NCBI GenBank assembly: GCA_964036275.1
Contig: OZ038436.1
Coordinates: 17,821,904-17,885,903 of the forward strand
Direction: 5' to 3'
DNA length: 64,000 nt
From: Litoditis marina
Taxonomy: Eukaryota; Nematoda; Chromadorea; Rhabditida; Rhabditidae
A program made the translations under genes and the position numbers. Within the stretch, counting starts at the first letter, position 1; the number at the start of each line of letters is the position of its first letter. Under the pieces are notes generated by a model. That model was not told where the DNA came from and searched no databases. It saw only the letters and a program-made list of their open reading frames with translations. Positions 1-11,886 of the stretch are shown in pieces.

Positions 1-3000
1 GCATACGACAAAAACTGACATCGCATACGACAAAAACTGACATACCATACGACAAAAACTGACATCGCATACGAAAAAAGTGACATAGTTATACGACAAA
101 AATTGACATAGCCATACGACAAAAACTGACATAGCCATAAGACAAAAACTGACATCACATACGGCAAAAACTGACATCGCATACGACAAAACCTGACATC
201 GCATACGACAAAACCTGACATCGCATACGACAAAACCTTACATCGCTTACGACAGAAACTGACATGGCATACGACAAAAACTGACATCGCATACGATAAA
301 AAACGGACATCGCAAACGATAAAAACTGACATCGCATACGACAAAAACTGACATAGCCATACGACAAAAACTGACATCGCATACGACAAAAACTGACATC
401 GCAAACGACAAAAACTGACATCGCATACGACAAAACCTGACATCGCATACGACAAAACCTGACATCGCATACGACAAAACCTTACATCGCTTACGACAGA
501 AACTGACATGGCATACGACAAAAACTGACATCGCATACGATAAAAAACGGACATCGCAAACGATAAAAACTGACATCGCATACGACAAAAACTGACATCG
601 CATACGACAAAAACTGACATCGCATACGACACAAACTGACATAGCCATACGACAAAAACTGACATAGCCAAACGACGAAAACTGACATCGCATACGACAA
701 AAACTGACATAACATACGACAAAAACTGACATCGCATACGACAAAACCTGACATCGCTTACGACAGAAACTGACATGGCATACGACAAAAACTGACATCG
801 CATACGATAAAAAACGGACATCGCAAACGACAAAAACTGACATAGCCAAACGACGAAAACTGACATCGCATACGACAAAACCTGACATCGCATACGACAA
901 AACCTGACATCGCATACGACAAAACCTGACATCGCTTACGACAGAAACTGACATGGCATACGACAAAAACTGACATCGCATACGATAAAAAACGGACAAA
1001 GCAAACGATAAAAACTGACATCGCATACGACAAAAACTGACATCGCACACGACAAAAACTGACATCGCATACGACAAAACCTGACATCGCATACGACAAA
1101 ACCTGACATCGCTTACGACAAAACCTGACATCGCTTACGACAAAAACTGACATCGCATACGACAAAAACTGACATAGCCAAACGACAAAAACTGACATAG
1201 CCAAACGACGAAAACTGACATCGCATACGACAAAAACTGACATAACATACGACAAAAACTGACATCGCATACGACACAAACTAACATAGTCATACGACAA
1301 AAACTGACATAGCCATACGACAAAAACTGACATCGCATACGACAAAAACTGACATCGCACACGACAAAAACTGACATCGCATACGACAAAACCTGACATC
1401 GCATACGACAAAACCTGACATCGCATACGACAAAACCTGACATCGCATACGACAAAACCTGACATCGCATACGACAAAACCTGACATCGCTTACGACAGA
1501 AACTGACATGGCATACGACAAAAACTGACATCGCATACGAAAAAAAGTGACATAGTTATACGACAAAAACTGACATAGCCATAAGACAAAAACTGACATC
1601 GCATACGACAAAAACTGACATAGCCATACGACAAAAACTGACAAAGCCATACGACAAAAACTGACATCGCATAAGACAAAAACTGACATCGCACACGACA
1701 AAAACTGACATCGCATACGACAAAAACTGACATCGCATACGACAAAAACTGACATCGCATACGACAAAAACTGACATCGCATACGACAAAAACTGACATA
1801 GCCATACGACAAAAACTGACAAAGCCATACGACAAAAACTGACATCGCATACGACAAAAACTGACATCGCATGCGACAAAAACTGACATCGCATACGACA
1901 AAAACTAACATAGCCATACGACAAAAACTAACACAGCCATGCGACAAAAACTGACATCGCATACGACAAAATTGACATAGCCATACGACGAAAACTGACA
2001 TCGCATACGACAAAAACTGACATACCATACGACAAAAACTGACATCGCATACGAAAAAAAGTGACATTGTTATACGACAAAAACTGACATAGCCATAAGA
2101 CAAAAACTGACATCGCATACGACAAAAACTGACATAGCCATACGACAAAAACTGACAAAGCCATACGACAAAAACTGACATCGCATACGACAAAAACTGA
2201 CATACCATACGACAAAAACTGACATCGCATACGAAAAAAAGTGACATTGTTATACGACAAAAACTGACATAGCCATAAGACAAAAACTGACATCGCATAC
2301 GACAAAAACTGACATAGCCATACGACAAAAACTGACATAGCCATACGACAAAAACTGACATAGCCATACGACAAAACTGACATCGCATACGACAAAACCT
2401 TACATCGCTTACGACAGAAACTGACATGGCATACGACAAAAACTGACATCGCATACGATAAAAAACGGACATCGCAAACGATAAAAACTGACATCGCATA
2501 CGACAAAAACTGACATCGCATACGACAAAAACTGACATCGCATACGACACAAACTGACATAGCCATACGACAAAAACTGACATAGCCAAACGACGAAAAC
2601 TGACATCGCATACGACAAAAACTGACATAACATACGACAAAAACTGACATCGCATACGACAAAACCTGACATCGCTTACGACAGAAACTGACATGGCATA
2701 CGACAAAAACTGACATCGCATACGATAAAAAACGGACATCGCAAACGACAAAAACTGACATAGCCAAACGACGAAAACTGACATCGCATACGACAAAACC
2801 TGACATCGCATACGACAAAACCTGACATCGCATACGACAAAACCTGACATCGCTTACGACAGAAACTGACATGGCATACGACAAAAACTGACATCGCATA
2901 CGATAAAAAACGGACATCGCAAACGATAAAAACTGACATCGCATACGACAAAAACTGACATCGCACACGACAAAAACTGACATCGCATACGACAAAACCT

Positions 3001-6000
3001 GACATCGCATACGACAAAACCTGACATCGCTTACGACAAAACCTGACATCGCTTACGACAAAAACTGACATCGCATACGACAAAAACTGACATAGCCAAA
3101 CGACAAAAACTGACATAGCCAAACGACGAAAACTGACATCGCATACGACAAAAACTGACATAACATACGACAAAAACTGACATCGCATACGACACAAACT
3201 AACATAGCCATACGACAAAAACTGACATAGCCATACGACAAAAACTGACATCGCATACGACAAAAACTGACATCGCACACGACAAAAACTGACATCGCAT
3301 ACGACAAAACCTGACATCGCATACGACAAAACCTGACATCGCATACGACAAAACCTGACATCGCATACGACAAAACCTGACATCGCATACGACAAAACCT
3401 GACATCGCTTACGACAGAAACTGACATGGCATACGACAAAAACTGACATCGCATACGATAAAAACGGACATCGCAAACGATAAAAACTGACATCGCATAC
3501 GACAAAAACTGACATCGCATACGACAAAAACTGACATCGCATACGACACAAACTGACATAGCCATACGACAAAAACTGACATAGCCATACGACAAAACTG
3601 ACATCGCATACGACAAAAACTGACATCGCATACGACAAAAACTGACATACCATACGACAAAAACTGACATCGCATACGAAAAAAGTGACATAGTTATACG
3701 ACAAAAATTGACATAGCCATACGACAAAAACTGACATAGCCATAAGACAAAAACTGACATCACATACGGCAAAAACTGACATCGCATACGACAAAAACTG
3801 ACATAGCCATACGACAAAAACTGACATAGCCATACGACAAAAACTGACATCGCATACGACAAAAACTGACATCGCATACGACAAAAACTGACATCGCATA
3901 CGACAAAAACTGACATCGCATACGACAAAAACTGACATAGCCATACGACAAAAACTGACAAAGCCATACGACAAAAACTGACATCGCATACGACAAAAAC
4001 TGACATCGCATGCGACAAAAACTGACATCGCATACGACAAAAACTAACATAGCCATACGACAAAAACTAACACAGCCATGCGACAAAAACTGACATCGCA
4101 CACGACAAAAACTGACATCGCATACGACGAAAACTGACATCGCATACGACAAAAACTGACATACCATACGACAAAAACTGACATCGCATACGAAAAAAAG
4201 TGACATAGTTATACGACAAAAACTGACATAGCCATAAGACAAAAACTGACATCGCATACGACAAAAACTGACATAGCCATACGACAAAAACTGACAAAGC
4301 CATACGACAAAAACTGACATCGCATACGACAAAAACTGACATCGCACACGACAAAAACTGACATCGCATACGACAAAAACTGACATCGCATACGACCAAA
4401 ACTGACATCGCATACGACAAAAACTGACATCGCATACGACAAAAACTGACATAGCCATACGACAAAAACTGACAAAGCCATACGACAAAAACTGACATCG
4501 CATACGACAAAAACTGACATCGCATGCGACAAAAACTGACATCGCATACGACAAAAACTAACATAGCCATACGACAAAAACTAACACAGCCATGCGACAA
4601 AAACTGACATCGCATACGACAAAATTGACATAGCCATACGACGAAAACTGACATCGCATACGACAAAAACTGACATACCATACGACAAAAACTGACATCG
4701 CATACGAAAAAAAGTGACATTGTTATACGACAAAAACTGACATAGCCATAAGACAAAAACTGACATCGCATACGACAAAAACTGACATAGCCATACGACA
4801 AAAACTGACAAAGCCATACGACAAAAACTGACATCGCATACGACAAAAACTGACATCGCACACGACAAAAACTGACATCGCATACGACAAAACCTGACAT
4901 CGCATACGACAAAACCTGACATCGCTTACGACAAAACCTGACATCGCTTACGACAAAATCTGACATCGCATACGACAAAAACTGACATAGCTAAACGACA
5001 AAAACTGACATAGCCAAACGACGAAAACTGACATCGCATACGACAAAAACTGACATAACATACGACAAAAACTGACATCGCATACGACACAAACTGACAT
5101 AGCCATACGACAAAAACTGACATAGCCATACGACAAAAACTGACATCGCATACGACAAAAACTGACATCGCACACGACAAAAACTGACATCGCATACGAC
5201 AGAACCTGACATCGCATACGACAAAACCTGACATCGCATACGACAAAACCTGACATCGCTTACGACAGAAACTGACATGGCATACGACAAAAACTGACAT
5301 CGCATACGATGAAAAACGGACATCACATACGACAAAAACTGGCCTAGCCATACGACAAAAACTGACATCGCATACGACAAAAACTGACATCGCATACGAC
5401 AAAAACTGACATCGCATACGACACAAACTGACATAGCCATACGACAAAAACTGACATAGCCATACGACAAAAACTGACATCGCATACGAAAAAAAGTGAC
5501 ATTGTTATACGACAAAAACTGACATAGCCATAAGACAAAAACTGACATCGCATACGACAAAAACTGACATAGCCATACGACAAAAACTGACAAAGCCATA
5601 CGACAAAAACTGACATCGCATACGACAAAAACTGACATCGCACACGACAAAAACTGACATCGCATACGACAAAACCTGACATCGCATACGACAAAACCTG
5701 ACATCGCTTACGACAAAACCTGACATCGCTTACGACAAAATCTGACATCGCATACGACAAAAACTGACATAGCTAAACGACAAAAACTGACATAGCCAAA
5801 CGACGAAAACTGACATCGCATACGACAAAAACTGACATAACATACGACAAAAACTGACATCGCATACGACACAAACTGACATAGCCATACGACAAAAACT
5901 GACATAGCCATACGACAAAAACTGACATCGCATACGACAAAAACTGACATCGCACACGACAAAAACTGACATCGCATACGACAGAACCTGACATCGCATA

Positions 6001-8251
6001 CGACAAAACCTGACATCGCATACGACAAAACCTGACATCGCTTACGACAGAAACTGACATGGCATACGACAAAAACTGACATCGCATACGATGAAAAACG
6101 GACATCACATACGACAAAAACTGGCCTAGCCATACGACAAAAACTGACATCGCATACGACAAAAACTGACATCGCATACGACAAAAACTGACATCGCATA
6201 CGACACAAACTGACATAGCCATACGACAAAGACTGACATAGCCATACGACAAAACTGACATCGCATACGACACAAACTGACATAGCCATACGACAAAAAC
6301 TGACATAGCCATACGACAAAACTGACATCGCATACGACACAAACTGACATAGCCATACGACAAAAACTGACATCACATACGACAAAAACTGACATAGCCA
6401 TACGACAAAAACTGACATCGCATACGACAAAAACTGACATCGCATACGACAAAAACTGACATACCATACGACAAAAACTGACATCGAACTGACATACCAT
6501 ACGACAAAAACTGACATCGCATACGAAAAAAAGTGACATAGTTATACGACAAAAACTGACATAGCCATAAGACAAAAACTGACATCGCATACGACAAAAA
6601 CTGACATCGCATACGACAAAAACTGACATCGCATACGACAAAAACTGACATCGCATACGACAAAAACTGACATAGCCATACGACAAAAACTGACATGGCC
6701 ATACGACAAAAACTGACAAAGCCATACGACAAAAACTGACATCGCATACGACAAAAACTGACATCGCATACGACAAAAACTGACATCGCATACGACAAAA
6801 ACTAACATAGCCATACGACAAAAACTAACACAGCCATGCGACAAAAACTGACATCGCATACGACACAAACTGACATAGCCATACGACAAAAACTGACATC
6901 GCATACGACAAAAACTGACATCGCACACGACAAAAACTGACATCGCATACGACAGAACCTGACATCGCATACGACAAAACCTGACATCGCATACGACAAA
7001 ACCTGACATCGCTTACGACAGAAACTGACATGGCATACGACAAAAACTGACATCGCATACGATGAAAAACGGACATCACATACGACAAAAACTGGCCTAG
7101 CCATACGACAAAAACTGACATCGCATACGACAAAAACTGACATCGCATACGACAAAAACTGACATCGCATACGACACAAACTGACATAGCCATACGACAA
7201 AAACTGACATAGCCATACGACAAAACTGACATCGCATACGACACAAACTGACATAGCCATACGACAAAAACTGACATAGCCATACGACAAAACTGACATC
7301 GCATACGACACAAACTGACATAGCCATACGACAAAAACTGACATCACATACGACAAAAACTGACATAGCCATACGACAAAAACTGACATCGCATACGACA
7401 AAAACTGACATCGCATACGACAAAAACTGACATACCATACGACAAAAACTGACATCGAACTGACATACCATACGACAAAAACTGACATCGCATACGAAAA
7501 AAAGTGACATAGTTATACGACAAAAACTGACATAGCCATAAGACAAAAACTGACATCGCATACGACAAAAACTGACATCGCATACGACAAAAACTGACAT
7601 CGCATACGACAAAAACTGACATCGCATACGACAAAAACTGACATAGCCATACGACAAAAACTGACATGGCCATACGACAAAAACTGACAAAGCCATACGA
7701 CAAAAACTGACATCGCATACGACAAAAACTGACATCGCATACGACAAAAACTGACATCGCATACGACAAAAACTAACATAGCCATACGACAAAAACTAAC
7801 ACAGCCATGCGACAAAAACTGACATCGCATACGACAAAAATTGACATAGCCATACGACGAAAACTGACATCGCATACGACAAAAACTGACATACCATACG
7901 ACAAAAACTGACATCGCATACGAAAAAAGTGACATGGTTATACGACAAAAACTGACATAGCCATAAGACAAAAACAGACATCGCATACGACAAAAACTGA
8001 CATAGCCATACGACAAAAACTGACAAAGCCATACGACAAAAACTGACATCGCATACGACAAAAACTGACATCGCATACGACAAAAAATGACATACCATAC
8101 GACAAAAACTGACATAGCCATACGACAAAAACTGACAAAGCCATACGACAAAAACTGACATCGCATACGACAAAAACTGACATCGCATGCGACAAAAACT
8201 GACATCGCATACGACAAAAACTAACATAGCCATACGACAAAAACTAACACA
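1..8251. repeat. 22/23-bp minisatellite array
   Basis: The whole stretch is a head-to-tail array of a short unit whose core is ATACGACAAAAACTGACAT, preceded by CGC (22-bp form) or AGCC (23-bp form). Variant units carry GATAAAAAACGGACAT, GACAAAACCTGACAT or GAAAAAAAGTGACAT. Higher-order structure is visible: blocks recur at exact offsets of 1918 bp (491 to 2409), 782 bp (4723 to 5505) and 971 bp (6126 to 7097), so segments of dozens of units were duplicated together. The reverse complement of the unit contains ATG and no stop in any frame, which gives antisense open frames of up to about 570 codons. They change frame with every 22/23 switch and overlap in several frames, so I read them as by-products. 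The array ends abruptly at about 8251, and its true outer end lies outside the window. Confidence 0.97.
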
Positions 8252-9521
8252 TTATTGATAAGGTCACTTTGCCTTGTAGATGAGATCAATTATTCGTACA
8301 TGTTCCAACCTATTTAAACAAAACCTAGTTTTTCTGACTAACTGAAACACGAGGAATTCAAATAAGTTGGTTTTGCTACCATTACTTCACGTTGGGCAAA
8401 GTTGGTTTTATTGAGAAGGTCACTTTGCCTTGTAGATGAGATCAATTCTTCGAACATGTTCCAACCTATTCAAACAAAACCTGGTTTTTCTGACTAACTG
8501 AAACACGAGGAATTCAAATATGTTGGTTTTGCTACCATTACTTCACGTTGGGCAAAGTTGGTTTTATTGAGAAGGTCACTTTGCCTTGTAGATGAGATCA
8601 ATTATTCGAGCATGTTCCAACCTATTCGAACAAAACCTAGTTTTTCTGACTGACTGAAACCCGAGAAACTCAAATATGTTGGTTTCGCTACCATTACTTC
8701 ACGTTGGGCAGAGTTGGTATTATTGAGAAGGTCACTTTGCCTTGTAGATGAGATCAGTTATTCGTACATGTTCCAACCTATTCAGACAAAACCTAGTTTT
8801 TCTGACTAACTGAAACACGAGGAATTCAAATATGTTGGTTTCGTCACCATTACTTCACGTTGGGCAAAGTTGGTTTTATTGAGAAGGTCACTTTGCCTTG
8901 TAGATGAGATCAATTATTCGTACATGTTCCAACCTATTCAGACAAAACCTAGTTTTTCTATTTAACTGAAACCCGAGGAATTCAAATATGTTGGTTTTGC
9001 TACCATTACTTCACGTTGGGCAAAGTTGGTTTTATTGAGAATGTCACTCTGCCTCGTAGATGAGATCAATTATTCGAACATGTTCCAACCTATTCAAACG
9101 AAACCTAGTTTTTCTATTTAACTGAAACCCGAGGAATTCAAATATGTTGGTTTCGCTACCATTACTTCACGTTGGGCAGAGTTGGTATTATTGAGAAGGT
9201 CACTTTGCCTTGTAGATGAGATCAGTTATTCGTACATGTTCCAACCTATTCAGACAAAACCTAGTTTTTCTGACTAACTGAAACACGAGGAATTCAAATA
9301 TGTTGGTTTCGTCACCATTACTTCACGTTGGGCAAAGTTGGTTTTATTGAGAAGGTCACTTTGCCTTGTAGATGAGATCAATTATTCGAACATGTTCCAA
9401 CCTATTCAAACAAAACCTAGTTTTTATGACTAACTGAAATACGAGGAAATCAAATATGTTGGTTTCACTACCATTACTTTACGTTGGGCAAAGTTGGTTT
9501 TATTGAGAAGGTCACTTTGCC
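8252..9521 (+). repeat. 156-bp satellite, left block (about 8 copies)
   Basis: Tandem monomers repeat every 156 bp; GATGAGATC recurs at 8279 and 8435 and onward. Each monomer contains AAGGTCACTTTGCC, the region around GAACATGTTCC and TTCACGTTGGGC. It is the reverse complement of the monomer that fills 43906-64000. The block abuts the 22-bp minisatellite on the left and is interrupted on the right by a reverse-transcriptase fragment at 9522. The same satellite/RT junction appears at 43905, so that junction is older than the arm duplication. Confidence 0.96.
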
Positions 9522-10414
9522 GATCGTGTTTCTCATGCAAAGCTGTTACATCGGTTAGAAAATCTAGGTTTTCACTGTTCCATTGTCAAGTGGATCGCAT
9601 CTTTCATAAATGAGAGAACGTTCAAGTGACAATCGGAAAAGCAAAGTCTAAGGTTCACCGAATAAGTAGTGGAGTTCCTCGAGGCGGTGTACTTTTCCCG
9701 TTCCTATTTAGCATTTATACCCGTGAAGTACCCGATTTGCTCTCGGTTGGTGCAGTCAGTTGTAAAGTGTTCGCGGACGATACCAAAATCTATCAGAGCT
9801 TTTCACCCGATCGAACTACATATCACCTTCAGACTGCCATTCATGAAATGTATCAGTGGTCACACGACTGGCAATTACCGTTATCAGTGGAGAAAACAAA
9901 AGTGCTGCACTTAGATGAACATAATCCGAGAAGAAACTATAAAGTGTTTGGAACCGATATAGAAAAGACCAGCACTATGCGAGATCTAGGATATATTGTG
10001 AATGAATCACTCAATTTCACTGACCATTGTAAAAAGATATGTAGAGTTGCTAAGAGAAGAACCTTCAATATTTTCGAAACACTGAAGGTCAAGAAACAAG
10101 AGGTTATTGTCAAGCTGTACAAGACTTATGTACGCCTGTTGTAGAGAGCGGTTGTGCCGTATTTAACTCGGATAGAGGTTCTGTCAAGTCACTTGAATCT
10201 TCGAAAAGATTTCACTAGGAAGTTGTTTATGAGAAAAGGTGGATATACTTATTGTAGGGTACCCTCATCTGAAATACGTAATAGAGTCCTAGGACTGAAA
10301 TCTCTCCTCAGTCGCAGAGATGATTTCGATCTACTCATGGTACATAAAATCGTTATCGGTCAAATAAGGCTGAAATCCTCCGACTTTTTTAGTTTTTTCC
10401 CGATCAAAAACTAG
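9522..10414 (+). pseudogene. CR1/jockey-like reverse transcriptase fragment
   Basis: This is part of a non-LTR retrotransposon ORF2. The reading starts at 9522 with DRVSHAKLLHRL, a conserved segment before the palm. A one-base loss near 9626 shifts frame, and the reading resumes with SSGVPRGGVLFP, corresponding to the GVPQGSVLxP motif. FADDTK follows at 9770-9787, the form of the YxDD catalytic motif with both aspartates present. A TAG at 10142-10144 interrupts the frame, after which the same frame continues to 10414 with FTRKLFMRKGG, typical of the C-terminal part of CR1-type ORF2. The endonuclease domain and N-terminal palm are missing; the left end is cut off against satellite. The right-arm copy has the same frameshift and stop, so the element was already dead when the arms duplicated. 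No activity is expected. Confidence 0.88.
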
Positions 10415-11084
10415 AGGAACAACTTTGAAATTGAGTTTTCCCATACCGAAATCAGTATTGCGTCAACAACTTTTCTCTGTGCGAGCAGGATCGAAATATT
10501 TGAAACTATCCAAAAAGGAGAGTTTGCCATTTTCCGTTGCCAGTTTCAAACGTTTTATATCATAACAATTTGACGTTTGCGTTATACTACTGTGTTACTT
10601 CTACTATATTTAACTGTTGTTCCATCCTGTGATTTTTGTCCCCAATTCTTAACGTACGTGTACAATATTATCTCCACAGTTTGATTTCTCATCTTTCTCA
10701 TCATGTTGAACTTGAGAGCTCAATTTGAACAGTGGAAATTAGGAAGTCTCGCGAGCCAAAACGTCGGTGTTTAAACTTTTCAGAGTTCGCATCTTGTAGT
10801 TTTTACTTGTACTGAACTCCCAAGTCATGAATTTCAAACTTAAGATGCAAAAGTATTGAAAGCCACGAACCAGGTTTTCAGTGCGGTTTTTCCAGGTGCC
10901 GTGAAGCAGTACCCGTTCAACAAGTTTTTTTCCTGAAATATCTTTTTTGGCTTACGTGTATCGTGATGAGGCTCATTCAGTTTTGAAGTTCTCGGTGGAA
11001 GCGGCTGAAGGTTAGTCTTGATGTATTTCTTATCGTACTGGCTGCAGCTAATCACAAAGTTTGACTTTCTTCGCTCAATTTTCA
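10415..11084. other. Non-coding arm sequence after the RT fragment
   Basis: I see no supported gene here. A minus-strand open frame at 10840-11085 is broken in the right arm by an extra stretch of about 20 bp near 42450, which argues against coding. The start may be the 3' untranslated part of the RT element; no clear terminal repeat was found. Confidence 0.6.
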
Positions 11085-11535
11085 ACTTAATTATTACTCA
11101 TGGATTCATGAGATTTGTGAAGCTAAGATTTGATGTTTCCTCTCTGTATAGAATTTCGGGAAAAGTAAAGTATCGCCCCCCCCCCCATCCACTATAGTTG
11201 CCCCCTCCCCCCTAGCACTTCAACCGCCCACCCAAACCTAAATCTAGAAATCTAGGAGAGAGGGGGGGGGGTCAAAATTCAACTTCGACATTTACTATTT
11301 ACTCCCCGCCCCCCTTGGTCGGCGGCGGTTAGAACTTTAATGGTAGGGGGGGGGGGGGGGGGGGTCAAACTTGAACGAGAGTTTACTCAATTACTCAAAC
11401 GCAATACAAGTTCAGAAAGGGGGAGGGGGAGGGTAGAAAGTCAATGTTCAATTTTTAACTAATCTATTACTTATGGATTCATGAGATTCGTGAAGCTAAG
11501 ATTAGTTTTTTCCTCTCTGTATAGAATTTCCCCTC
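11085..11535. repeat. C/G-tract unit flanked by 75-bp direct repeats (one unit)
   Basis: Two direct repeats of about 75 bp, containing GGATTCATGAGATT and CCTCTCTGTATAGAATTTC, lie at about 11085-11157 and 11453-11530. Between them are long C and G runs, including 19 consecutive G at 11346-11364. The right arm has the same unit twice in tandem, with three flanking repeats. The G runs could form quadruplexes and are likely slippage-prone in sequencing. Confidence 0.9.
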
Positions 11536-11588
11536 CGGAAATCAGAACACGCGTTCATGAGACCAACGATCTATCATTATTGCAGACG

Positions 11589-11886
11589 ATGGATATGGAT
11601 CCCACTGAAATATTGGCCTGTATCAGAGCTGCTCGCCGTTTCTGCGATACAGTTCGTTCCGTTTCCGAAATTTGAAAATATTTCTGTTTTTAGGACGAAA
11701 ATCTGTTTTGTTTACTCAGTATTTGAACACATCTTACCGAAAACTAAAAAAAAAACTAGAAATTCGTAATGGAAGTTACACACCAGAAAATTTTATGTTT
11801 TCAGATCGAACAAATGGTCAGGAGATCACAAAATGGACTGCCGGTAACTTCCAGCCCGTCTAGCGAAGTGTCACCAGTCTCTCAAG
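11589..11886 (+). other. Exons 1 and 2 of the predicted gene
   Basis: Exon 1 (11589-11660) starts at the first ATG after TTGCAG and encodes 24 residues. Exon 2 (11805-11886) follows ATGTTTTCAG, opens with IEQMVRRSQNG, is rich in Ser/Pro, and ends phase 1 at a GTATTT donor. In the right arm exon 2 differs by TCT to AAT (Ser to Asn) and stays open. Confidence 0.5.

Noticed and set aside
155..8240. Many long minus-strand ORFs (up to 571 codons) in the minisatellite
   Set aside because: They arise because the repeat unit has no stop in any antisense frame. They overlap in two or three frames and have no non-repeat sequence.
1..8251. CRISPR-like array
   Set aside because: Units are contiguous 22/23-mers with no unique spacers; the context is eukaryotic satellite.
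10840..11085. 81-codon minus-strand ORF
   Set aside because: Broken by an extra stretch of about 20 bp in the right arm; no splice or domain support.
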